The notes below the pieces were generated by a model that worked only from the letters and a program-made list of their open reading frames with translations, had not been told where the DNA came from and ran no database searches. From contig JAJDXS010000004.1 of NCBI GenBank assembly GCA_022823145.1, positions 1-64,000 of the forward strand: 64,000 nucleotides of DNA, given 5' to 3'. This DNA comes from Gemmatimonadota bacterium (GTDB taxonomy: Bacteria > Gemmatimonadota > Gemmatimonadetes > Longimicrobiales > Gaopeijiaceae). Positions 52,073 through 59,535 of the stretch are shown one piece after another. The position numbers were made by a program, and so were the translations under genes. How positions within the stretch are numbered: the first letter of the stretch is position 1; every line of letters begins with the position of its first letter.

Positions 52073-53017
52073 CTACTGGCGGACTACCTTGGATGGCATT
52101 GGATCATATAGTCCTAGTTCCGGCGGAATCGGGCCGCTCAGCTGGTTGCGGTCGAGGTGCAGGTACCGCAGTCGATCGAAATCGCCGACCTCGGACGGGA
52201 TCCAGCCCGCGAGGTTGTTATTGGCGAGCGTCAATCCCGTCACGCGGCCCGCGGCATCGACTTCGACACCGTGCCAGTCGGCGACCGGCGCGCTGCTGAG
52301 CCAGTTGGTGTTGTTCGCCCAGTCGGCTCCTCCGGTCGTCTCGTACAGCGCCTCGAGGGTGCGCCGGTCGGGCGAAGTGGACGGCACGGCCACGGTGACC
52401 TCGGCGGTCCCCGACGCGCTCCCCGCCGACGCCGTGATGGTCGCCGACCCGTTGCCCACGGCCGTCACCAGCCCCGCATCGTCCACCGTCGCCACCGCCG
52501 CGTCGCTCGACTCCCATGAGAACTGCGCGTCGGCCACCTCGTTCCCGTTCGCGTCGAGTGCCGTGGCGGCCAGCCTGACTGTGTCGCCCGGAGCAGAAAG
52601 CGTCGCTTCCGCCGGCTCTACGACCACCGAGCCGGCCGCCTGCATCACGGTCACGACCGCTGTCCCCGAGGCGGCGCCCGCGCTCGCGGTGATCGTCGCC
52701 GACCCGTTGCCGGCGGCCGTCACCAGTCCTGCGCCGTCCACGGTCGCCACCGCCGCGTCGCTCGACGCCCATGTCACCGCCGCCCCCGCAATCGCCTGCC
52801 CGTTCTGGTCCAGCACGCGGGCCGTCAACTGCACCGTCGCGCCCAATGCGGTCAACTGGGACGTGGCCGGGCTCACCGTCACCGTCGTGGCCCGGGGGGG
52901 ATCAGGTGGCGGTGGTTGGGGCAGCGGCTCGGTGGCGCCATCGCCGCAGCCGACTGCCCAGGCCAGGACGGCGAGCGCCACGAACGCGAAGGTCGGAATC
53001 CGACCGTGCCTCATCAC
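52073..53017 (-). pseudogene. 5' part of the giant LRR-metalloprotease gene
   Basis: Begins ATG 53017. The lipoprotein signal ends VLAWAVGC (Cys ~24), followed by a Pro-rich linker. Two tandem Big2-like (bacterial Ig) domains follow, each with [14 protein letters not shown] / [14 protein letters not shown] and [11 protein letters not shown]. Then comes the first LRR module ([48 protein letters not shown]). Native sequence ends at the 13-bp repeat (52116-52128). The last codons ([12 protein letters not shown]) are read from the element to a TGA at 52073. As it stands it would give a ~314-residue truncated lipoprotein, possibly still surface-displayed. Confidence 0.85.
52116..52128. repeat. Right attachment repeat (attR core)
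   Basis: AGTTCCGGCGGAA, identical to 45579-45591. To its left is element DNA (ending GTCCT), to its right LRR coding sequence (GPIPPEL on the minus strand). Confidence 0.8.
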
Positions 53018-53121
53018 GACATGCCCCTTCCCATGCGCACAACCTGTCGCGCGGGAGAGTCACGTGCAACACGAAAGCGACAATATGGCCTAGTCGCGCT
53101 ATCGGGGCCTTACGTCAGGAT

Positions 53122-53997
53122 TTATCGGTCCAGCGGGATCATGACGACGGACTGCACGTCGAATTCGTCCCGGTAGCGCCCGAGCACATAGTCCGAGCCG
53201 ATCTCGAAGACGTGGAGGCCGGGCGGCGTGGCGACCTCGCCCAGCCATACTCCCTGCTCATCGAACACGAACCACGTGGGGTTTGCCTCCCAGGGCGTCC
53301 GGTAGCGCTCCGCCCAAAGATTCCGCTCCGCGTCGAGAAGGAGGCGCCGGTACACGGGTATGCGCTCGGGAAACGGCACCTCTCGCAGGTAGCGGGCCCA
53401 GGCGGGCGGATCGACATGCCGGGGGGCGACGGAATTGGCGTCGCGAAACCGCCTTTTGTCTTCGTCCGAAACGCGGCGCTCCGTAATCGTCCAGCGGATC
53501 ATGTGCGACAGCGTGCCGTCGTTGTTCCAGCGTCCGATGCTCGGCTCGACGCCCCTTCCGGCGTAGATGTGATCGTCGCCCGCCGCGTCCGCGGGGATGC
53601 CCACGGAAAAACGGCAGATACATGCCGGGAAACAGCCCCTGAATGCCGTGCTCCCACCTGGAAGACTCGCGCAGACCGGAGATCGCGTTCATGAACCGAC
53701 CGCTGGAGGAATACCGGGTGAGAGTCCAGACGCCGTGCGAAAGGCTTGCGAGACCCCTTGGAACATGGTGTTGAGGTCACCCGCGTCCTCGCCGATGGTC
53801 AGAACCGGCTCGCTGCCAAGTCGCCATTCGGCACCGGGGGACCAGGCGGGGATGCTGCTCTCGACGATGTGGACACCGGCGCTGTCGGCAACGGAGAACT
53901 GCTGTTGGGGGGACAGGGGCAGCGCGGTGAGGAAGGTCGCGAGGACTGGGGGGAGGGTGCCAGTGAGGGTTCTGAGGGACAGGCGACTTTGTGCCAT
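53122..53997 (-). pseudogene. Decayed six-bladed beta-propeller gene
   Basis: From ATG 53997 (GAGGA upstream) there is a good signal peptide (LATFLTALPLSPQQ) and the family opening FSVADSAGVHIVESSIPAWS...EPVLTIGEDAG up to about 53740. The frame then goes wrong. Pieces of the C-terminal blades continue in other frames: VWTLTRYSSSGRFMNAISGL near 53700, and HIYAGRGVEPSIGRWNNDG...FDVQSVVMIPLDR from 53604 to 53122. At ~290 codons in total it also lacks the middle of a normal ~400-residue protein. At least two frameshifts and a deletion are needed to explain it. Confidence 0.7.
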
Positions 53998-54249
53998 GTG
54001 TGGGTCCTCTGTCGGTATGGCCGATCGCTCTACCCCCGGCGACACTTCGATGCATCCAAACCGTTGCGTCCTGAGTGGCGCGTGACGATACTCACAACGT
54101 AATTCCTCAGGTCGTCCTCTACTGCACGTGGCCTTCGGGCGCAGCAAGACGCTGAGGTTGGAGCCCCGAGGCGGATTCGTCCTTGGGGCTCTTGCGTTTC
54201 GGGAGGTCTGACCCCGCACGAGAAGACATGGATCGCGGGGCTGTGACCT

Positions 54250-54930
54250 TCAGGTGATTACGCGATCCGCGTGCAACTTGAGTTCAGGTCGGACAGAGCT
54301 CCCAAGAGAATCGAGCACGACTCGGAGCCCTTCTCGTCGCGCGAATTTCATCGCCGGTACGAAGTCGGAGTCCCCAGTTACCAGGACAACCATGCTTGCC
54401 AGCCTCTTGAGAGCGAGGGAGGCGATGTCCAACCCGATTCGCATATCTATCCCCACCTGTTTGACCCTGGGAACGACGTCTTGGTCTGCTACCGTCTGCT
54501 TCGTCCCGGCAAGCATCGCTTTCTCTGAGGCCCGTCCGAGCGTCCAACCTTGAAGTAGAAGCGTACCGCGACGAACTGCCACGTCGGGGGAGTTCTCTAC
54601 CTCCCCGATGAGCTTCATTTGCCTGGAATAGGTGCGAGTGGTTGCGAACTTGATCTCTTCCTTTGACAACGGATTCTTGGCCGTACCCTTGAGGGGGTCG
54701 GCGGTGTAGTAGAAGATCCGATAGAGGCTGTAGTCGGACACGCATGGCTCCTTCAGAATGCGCTCCACCTCGGCCATTATGTCATCGGCCGTGGGATACC
54801 GCTTCAAACGTCGAGCAAGTACGATCCGGACGAACTCGCCGTCCAACAGTATCGCCACACGTTCACTCAAAGATTCCGGTCCCCGTGTCTGGAATAGATT
54901 CGGCCCCCAGCCACGTGTGGGCGAGCCCAC
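54250..54930 (-). CDS. NYN-domain (PIN-like) putative RNase
   Basis: 226 residues from GTG 54930; the true start could be nearer residue ~22, just before RVAILLDGEFV. The NYN/LabA-like fold of PIN-type nucleases is indicated by VAILLDGEFVR (first Asp), the KQVGIDMRIGLDIASLA segment (central acidic residues) and VVLVTGDSDFVPAMKFARREG (GDSDF, last acidic cluster). Such proteins are metal-dependent RNases or silencing factors. Third-position G/C is lower than in most of the window, which is compatible with transfer. It stands alone between the decayed propeller gene and the Fic gene. Confidence 0.82.
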   Translation of the reverse strand: MGSPTRGWGPNLFQTRGPESLSERVAILLDGEFVRIVLARRLKRYPTADDIMAEVERILKEPCVSDYSLYRIFYYTADPLKGTAKNPLSKEEIKFATTRTYSRQMKLIGEVENSPDVAVRRGTLLLQGWTLGRASEKAMLAGTKQTVADQDVVPRVKQVGIDMRIGLDIASLALKRLASMVVLVTGDSDFVPAMKFARREGLRVVLDSLGSSVRPELKLHADRVIT

Positions 54931-55084
54931 TTAGATCAGGCGACGTGGCATGGGGGCCTTCTTTAATCTTGCGTACTCTAGTGGTACGTAGACGCGGTGT
55001 CAACTGTTCCCAACTCCTACCCACTGTTCCCACCATCCTCCACATCCGAAACCATCTCAGGGTGCCGATCGAGGTCCAGCCCCC

Positions 55085-56200
55085 TCACCCCGGCGGATCC
55101 TCCGTACTCTCCCGCAGCACCGCCAGGTAGCGCTCATACGTGTAGATCCTGCCGCGCTGGCGCCCCGTGATCTCGCGCACGATTCCGAGCGCCTCGAGTG
55201 CCCGGATCACCGCGGTCACGGTGGGCGCCGAGAGACCGGTGCGGTCGGCCATGTCGCCGATGTTGCTGATCGGACGTCCGACGAGTGACTGGTGCACGCG
55301 CAGCGCCGAGCCCGCGCGCCGTCCCAGGCGGGCGATTCGGGCACGGTCGTCCTGGATCGTATCGCTGGCCAGCCTCGCCGCGGCGAACGCCTCTTCCGCC
55401 ACCTCGCGCACGCCTTCGAGGAAGAACCGCAGCCAGGCTTCCCAGTCACCCGTGTGCCGGATGTCGTTGAGAAGCCGGTGATACGTGCTCCGGTTCCGCT
55501 TGAAGTACAGGCTCAGGTACAGGAGTGGCTCGCGGAGCAGTCCGGCGTCGCTCAGCATGAGGGTGATCAGCATGCGGCCCACGCGACCGTTGCCGTCGAG
55601 AAACGGATGAATGGTCTCGAACTGAACGTGCGCGAGCCCGGCCTTGACCAGCGTCGGCAGTCCGTCGTCGGTGTCGTGAATGAACCGCTCCAGGTCGGTC
55701 ATGCACTGCTGGACGTGGCCCGGCGGCGGGGGAACGAACGCCGTGGTGCCGGGACGCGACCCGCCGATCCGGTTCTGTGACTGCCGGAATTCGCCCGGCG
55801 TCACGACCCTCGCGCGACCGCTCGCCAACAGCCGCGTGTGCATCTCGCGCAAAAGGCGATTCGAGATCGGGAAGCCACCCCGCAAGCGGCTGACCCCGTG
55901 ATTCAGCGTCGCCACGGCGTTCGACACCTCCAGCACGTCGGCGGCAGGAGTTTTCGGCGCACCGCCGGCCTCGTAGAGCACCAGGTCGGCCAGAGAGGAC
56001 CGGATGCCTTCGATCTGCGAGGACAGCACCGCTTCCTTGCGCACGCACCCGTACACGAAGACGTCGGGTTCGGGCAGCAGTGCGGTGACGGCGTCGAGGC
56101 GCCCGAGGGCGGCGGCCGCATCTTCGAGCAGCTTTCCCAGGCTCTGCCGGAAGCGGATTCGCGGGGTCGGTGGGAGGGGCCGGGGTATGAAGGCACGCAC
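55085..56200 (-). CDS. Fic-domain protein (AMPylator) with N-terminal inhibitory motif and wHTH
   Basis: 371 residues. N-terminal Fic_N domain carries SSQIEGI (residues ~60-66), matching the (S/T)xxxE(G/N) inhibitory helix of class II Fic proteins. The catalytic Fic motif HPFLDGNGRVGR (~195) is complete. A C-terminal winged helix (SNIGDMADRTGLSAPTVTAVIRALEALGIV) would bind DNA. Such proteins transfer AMP to a target hydroxyl, with self-inhibition released by an unknown signal. The upstream region 56201-56280 is unusually AT-rich and probably holds the promoter. Confidence 0.9.
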   Translation of the reverse strand: MRAFIPRPLPPTPRIRFRQSLGKLLEDAAAALGRLDAVTALLPEPDVFVYGCVRKEAVLSSQIEGIRSSLADLVLYEAGGAPKTPAADVLEVSNAVATLNHGVSRLRGGFPISNRLLREMHTRLLASGRARVVTPGEFRQSQNRIGGSRPGTTAFVPPPPGHVQQCMTDLERFIHDTDDGLPTLVKAGLAHVQFETIHPFLDGNGRVGRMLITLMLSDAGLLREPLLYLSLYFKRNRSTYHRLLNDIRHTGDWEAWLRFFLEGVREVAEEAFAAARLASDTIQDDRARIARLGRRAGSALRVHQSLVGRPISNIGDMADRTGLSAPTVTAVIRALEALGIVREITGRQRGRIYTYERYLAVLRESTEDPPG

Positions 56201-56280
56201 GGCCTGGTAAGGGGGCCGTGCGCCGGGACGCTAACAAAGTGAAGGGTTGTTTGTTTTTGTTAGTGAATTATCTGGTTGGT

Positions 56281-56517
56281 CTACGCCTGGTCGACATCGG
56301 TCTTGGCGAAGTCGTTGCCCCGCGAGCTGCTGCCTGGAAGGCCGCGATCGTCATAGAGCAGGTCGCCGTGCTCGGAGGCCGATGGCCCGGGATCGAGCGA
56401 CGCGGCACAGCGCTGGCCGATTGCAAGCAGCTCGTCTACGCGCCGATTCAGGTCGCGTTGGCGCCGCTCGCGCACGAGGTGACAGGTCTCGTTATTCTCG
56501 ATGTTGTCCATGGTCAT
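56281..56517 (-). CDS. Small antitoxin-like protein overlapping a DUF2442 gene
   Basis: 78 residues from ATG 56517 with AAAGGAG seven bases upstream, starting inside the last 26 bases of the DUF2442 gene. The N-terminal helix region (ETCHLVRERRQRDLNRRVDELLAIG) precedes a polar tail with LLYDDRGLPG. That ending resembles the (I/L)xYDxxGLP tail of several type II antitoxins. The family is not identified. No toxin gene follows (the next gene leftward is fic). Confidence 0.55.
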   Translation of the reverse strand: MTMDNIENNETCHLVRERRQRDLNRRVDELLAIGQRCAASLDPGPSASEHGDLLYDDRGLPGSSSRGNDFAKTDVDQA

Positions 56518-56776
56518 CCGTCTCCTTTGCTTGACCTCGGTCCGCCTGCGTCAGTTCCATGTACAACGCGTCCGGGCAAAGCTCGATGTCCTCGCCCCAG
56601 GCAACTGCGCCAGCCGGTCCCAGGCGCACGTTCTTGAAGCACCCGGGATCATTCCAGGCCGCGAACACGCCGCGACCCGCGAGGTCAGCAAGGTCGATTT
56701 CCCCGGCCGAACCATCCGAAAACCGAATCCAGATCCGGTAGCCCTCCAGGGCGGCGACCTCGGTAGGACGGATCAA
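56492..56776 (-). CDS. DUF2442 protein
   Basis: 94 residues from TTG 56776, with ATGGAG six bases upstream; no other start fits. The domain is complete: VAALEGYRIWIRFSDGSAGEIDLADL, GVFAAWNDPGCFKNVRLGPAGAVAWG, ELCPDALYMELT. DUF2442 proteins often stand beside DUF4160 partners in toxin-antitoxin-like pairs. No DUF4160 gene is present here; instead the small protein at 56281 overlaps its end. Confidence 0.85.
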   Translation of the reverse strand: MIRPTEVAALEGYRIWIRFSDGSAGEIDLADLAGRGVFAAWNDPGCFKNVRLGPAGAVAWGEDIELCPDALYMELTQADRGQAKETDDHGQHRE

Positions 56777-56874
56777 TTGCTACTCCATGCTCCACAAGAC
56801 ACTGCTGAACTCAAGTCGCAATATGTGGGAGAGACCTCCGGCATGTCGGCGCGCCGTATCATCATCCGATCAGC

Positions 56875-56896
56875 GTTCGATCATTGTTCGATCATC
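56875..56896. promoter_or_regulatory. 11-bp tandem repeat, possible operator
   Basis: GTTCGATCATT followed by GTTCGATCATC lie in the divergent region between the DUF2442 gene (start 56776) and the propeller gene (start 56986). One helical turn period fits a protein-binding site; the binder is unknown. Confidence 0.35.
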
Positions 56897-56937
56897 GCGC
56901 GTCCCCGCCGTGCTTGTCGGCGACTCCGCCCGCCCAA

Positions 56938-56952
56938 TAGCTTGACCCCGCT
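56938..56952 (+). promoter_or_regulatory. Shared upstream motif ATAGCTTGACCCCGC (copy 1)
   Basis: The TTGACC begins 44 bases before the ATG of the propeller gene at 56986. The same 15 bases occur at 59488-59502, with TTGACC 44 bases before the VPS10-like gene's GTG. A -35 box with a near-leaderless transcript is the simplest reading; no clear -10 is seen. Confidence 0.5.
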
Positions 56953-56985
56953 GACTCACCCTTCCCGTCTTACGCGAAACGACAC

Positions 56986-58173
56986 ATGCGCGGCACCTCA
57001 ATCCCGGTCATCGCCTGTACTGCGGTCCTCCTCAACACCGGCCAACCCGTCGCCGCCTCGGCCAGCCCGCCCGCGGTTCAGCAGGTGGTCGAGAGCGAAA
57101 GCCCCCGCGATCCCGATCTGACCCTGGCGGACGAGCCGCTGGTGCGGATCGGCGAGATCGATGGCGACATCGAGTACATCTTCGGCGACGTGACCGGGGC
57201 GGTGCGGCTGGACGACGGGAGCGTGATCATCGCGGACGAGCAGAGCTACAACCTCCGCAGGTTCGACGCGGGCGGTCGCCACATGTGGTCTAGCGGACGG
57301 GAGGGCGAAGGGCCTGGCGAATACGGGGGCCTGCGGCTGCTGCGCGGCTGTCCGGGCGCGGCGATCACGGTGTTCGACTGGAATCTGGACAGGATCGCCC
57401 AGCTGGATCAGGACGGAGAAGTGACGGACACGCGGGCGCTCACCGCCGACGGAGTGAACCCGTACAACGAGCCCGCCTGCACGCCTGACGGCGATCTGGT
57501 TTTCACCCCTTGGCCGGAATTCGACCGAACGGTGGACGAGGGTGAGCATCACCGTTGGAGAATGGAGCTGCGTTGGGCGCGGGACGGTGACCAGGTATCG
57601 TTGCGTTCCGGGATCGCGGGGACGGAGCGCACCCGCTACGGCAACAGCGACGGCCCCAGAACGTGGGGACGGGTCATGGTGTTCGCGGTGGCGCCGACCG
57701 GTGTCTGGTACGGGTCGGCCGACGACTACGAACTCGAGCACGTGGACTGGACCGGACGTGTCACGCGCATCGCCCGCTGGGCGGGACCTGACCTGACCGT
57801 GACGCGCGAGCGCCTGGACCGATACCTCGACGCCTGGCTGGCCCGATACGACGACCCCGCGGAACGCCGGCGCTTTGAAAGGGACCAGTGGCCCGACATC
57901 CGCGACGGGTTGCCGGACCGGTTTCCGGCGTACGAAGAAGCGCTGCTGACGCCGCCGGACGGCAGCATGTGGGTCACGACCTACGGCTGGCGGTCACCGG
58001 ACCAGGAACTGCACCTGCTCGACGCGGATGGCGTGTGGCTTCGGCGCCTCACCATGCCCAGCGGGTCGACCGTGCTCGATGCGGGTCGGGACTGGGTGCT
58101 GCTTCGTGAGCGCGGTGAGTTGGATGTGCCGATGGTGGCTGTTTATCGGCTGGTGGAGGGTGGCGGGGGGTGA
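56986..58173 (+). CDS. Secreted six-bladed beta-propeller protein
   Basis: 395 residues from ATG 56986. Signal peptide ends PVAASA (~25). Opening SESPRDPDLTLADEPLVRIGEIDGD, then blade motifs VRLDDGSVIIADEQSYNLRRFDAGGR, GREGEGPGEYGGL (GxGPGE), IAQLDQDGEVTDTR, VFAVAPTGVWYGSADDYELEHVDWTGRV and a C-terminal LLDADGVWLRRLTMP. Length and order are complete, unlike the decayed relative at 53122. Exported; ligand unknown. No ribosome site is visible, in keeping with a very short leader. Confidence 0.83.
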   Translation: MRGTSIPVIACTAVLLNTGQPVAASASPPAVQQVVESESPRDPDLTLADEPLVRIGEIDGDIEYIFGDVTGAVRLDDGSVIIADEQSYNLRRFDAGGRHMWSSGREGEGPGEYGGLRLLRGCPGAAITVFDWNLDRIAQLDQDGEVTDTRALTADGVNPYNEPACTPDGDLVFTPWPEFDRTVDEGEHHRWRMELRWARDGDQVSLRSGIAGTERTRYGNSDGPRTWGRVMVFAVAPTGVWYGSADDYELEHVDWTGRVTRIARWAGPDLTVTRERLDRYLDAWLARYDDPAERRRFERDQWPDIRDGLPDRFPAYEEALLTPPDGSMWVTTYGWRSPDQELHLLDADGVWLRRLTMPSGSTVLDAGRDWVLLRERGELDVPMVAVYRLVEGGGG

Positions 58174-58204
58174 TTGGCGGTACTCGGCAACTGGCTTTGG
58201 TCAC

Positions 58205-58645
58205 TCAGGTGGAGAGCCCGGCTTTCTTGAGTACCTTGGGCTGAACCCTGCCGGGCCTGCCTTGCGATACCAGTTCGCGAGGGGTTGGCCGATAGACCCT
58301 GACGACCACCGGGGGCTCCATTCGGTCCAAGAGCTCGTCGATCTTGTCCATGGTGTTGATGAGATTGCTGGCTAGCTCGTCGGCCGGAGCGTGGTTCCCC
58401 ACCAGGATCAGCACCCGGGCCTGGGACTCTACCAGCGCCCTGACTTCCTGTGGGCGTCGGAGGATCTTCCTGTCGCCGGAAACGATTACCCAACCCCGGG
58501 AGGCTACCTGCGGAATCCACACCTCATCGGGGGTGTCGGGCGCGAAGTGAAGGTCGTGTCGTTCAATCGCAAAGCCTGCGCGCTCAAGGGCCCCCGGCAG
58601 GATGTGGCGCCCCAGATCCCTGTCAATGAAGAAGACTCTGCTCAA
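58205..58645 (-). CDS. DUF5615 PIN-like toxin
   Basis: 146 residues from TTG 58645, overlapping the stop of the DUF433 gene (TTGA). VFFIDRDLGRHILPGALERAGF (first Asp pair), DEVWIPQVASRGWVIVSGDRKIL (central Asp cluster) and a helical C-terminus match the DUF5615/PIN-like fold, a likely RNase. Encoded second in a two-gene operon after its DUF433 partner, which is the known arrangement for this class of toxin-antitoxin modules. The C-terminal ~35 residues are basic and Pro-rich. Confidence 0.85.
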   Translation of the reverse strand: MSRVFFIDRDLGRHILPGALERAGFAIERHDLHFAPDTPDEVWIPQVASRGWVIVSGDRKILRRPQEVRALVESQARVLILVGNHAPADELASNLINTMDKIDELLDRMEPPVVVRVYRPTPRELVSQGRPGRVQPKVLKKAGLST

Positions 58646-59331
58646 GCTGCTCTTTCGTAGAGCACGGCATCGTGAATCTGAGCGGGCCGGAGACCATAGT
58701 CCTTCGCAAGCGCGGTGACTGTCTCGCCAGCGTCAATCCGGGAGATCAGTGCCTCCGTTGAGATGCCGGAACCCGCGACGGTCGGACGCCCAAAGGAGAC
58801 CAACGGATCGATGACAATGGTCTTGGTGTTGTAGGACGAACCGGGCCGCAGAGGAAACAGCCTGAGAGGAAGCGCACTTTCATCACGTTCCACGCGCTTC
58901 AAATACGCTGCGAGAATGCGACGTATTGCCAGCTGTCCAGACTTGGTCAAGGAAATCAACTCGCCGAGTCGCTCAAGAAGGACTTCCTGGCCGGACGTCC
59001 GAAGTTCGTCTCGGAGTAGGAGACGATCAATCCCCAGAGATCGCTCGGCGTATGCCAACGCGTCACGTACCGCTGCCATCTTGACTAGATGAACGGTGCG
59101 GAGTGCACGAAGTACGTGGGCTTCCACAAGGTTATTGAAGGAAAGCCGGTTGCTGGCGGGTGCCCGTATGAGGGGCTGAGAACCTGCGGATTCATTGCCG
59201 GGGCCGGAGCTTCTCCCAAGTACCCAATACCTAAGAGTTGCGGGGGGGATGCCGAGGTAGCGTGCCGCCTCGAGAAAGGTGTAGGCCGGGAAGTCCCGTA
59301 TACCTCTTGATCCGGCGTGAGTCTGGTTCAT
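58642..59331 (-). CDS. DUF433 antitoxin with N-terminal HTH
   Basis: 229 residues from ATG 59331. HTH segment YTFLEAARYLGIPPATLRYWVLGRS; middle helices NLVEAHVLRALRTVHL; C-terminal DUF433 TIVIDPLVSFGRPTVAGSGISTEALISRIDAGETVTALAKDYGL-type, ending ILYERAA-like. It is collinear over its whole length with the orphan at 38786-39478. It is translationally coupled to the DUF5615 toxin; the HTH probably represses this operon. Third-position G/C is lower than in the core genes. Confidence 0.87.
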   Translation of the reverse strand: MNQTHAGSRGIRDFPAYTFLEAARYLGIPPATLRYWVLGRSSGPGNESAGSQPLIRAPASNRLSFNNLVEAHVLRALRTVHLVKMAAVRDALAYAERSLGIDRLLLRDELRTSGQEVLLERLGELISLTKSGQLAIRRILAAYLKRVERDESALPLRLFPLRPGSSYNTKTIVIDPLVSFGRPTVAGSGISTEALISRIDAGETVTALAKDYGLRPAQIHDAVLYERAA

Positions 59332-59487
59332 TGAGTACTGGAATGCGCGGGTCTCGTCGAGAGTAGTGCTCCGTGAGTGGGATAATGAGGCTCAATCATG
59401 GTCGAAGAGTACGCAAACCGGGGAGAAGGGGGCAAATGGAAGCCTGTGATCGCACCCTTCCGCTTGTCCCACGCTCCGCCCTCCCCA

Positions 59488-59502
59488 TAGCTTGACCCCG
59501 CC
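59488..59502 (+). promoter_or_regulatory. Shared upstream motif ATAGCTTGACCCCGC (copy 2)
   Basis: Identical to 56938-56952, at the same distance from the start codon of a secreted-protein gene (TTGACC 44 bases before GTG 59536). Confidence 0.5.
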
Positions 59503-59535
59503 GATTTGCCGCTCCCGCACATAGGATCCGCTACC

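Larger units (their letters stand above)
45579..52128. mobile_element. Integrative mobilizable element (6,537 bp) inserted in an LRR gene
   Basis: Bounded by the 13-bp direct repeat AGTTCCGGCGGAA. From right to left it carries a tyrosine integrase next to the right end, a candidate oriT, mobC, a relaxase gene with two overlapping genes, and two tandem secreted propeller genes. Near both ends are matching short direct repeats, TACAGTAT (45630-45637; 52056-52063) and TGTATCACT (45651-45659; 51956-51964), possibly integrase arm sites. Joining the ends would give TAGTTCC-GGC-GGAACTA, a perfect 17-bp palindrome. No conjugation (type IV secretion) genes are present, so it would need a helper to transfer. 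Excision would restore the host gene in frame. Confidence 0.85.
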
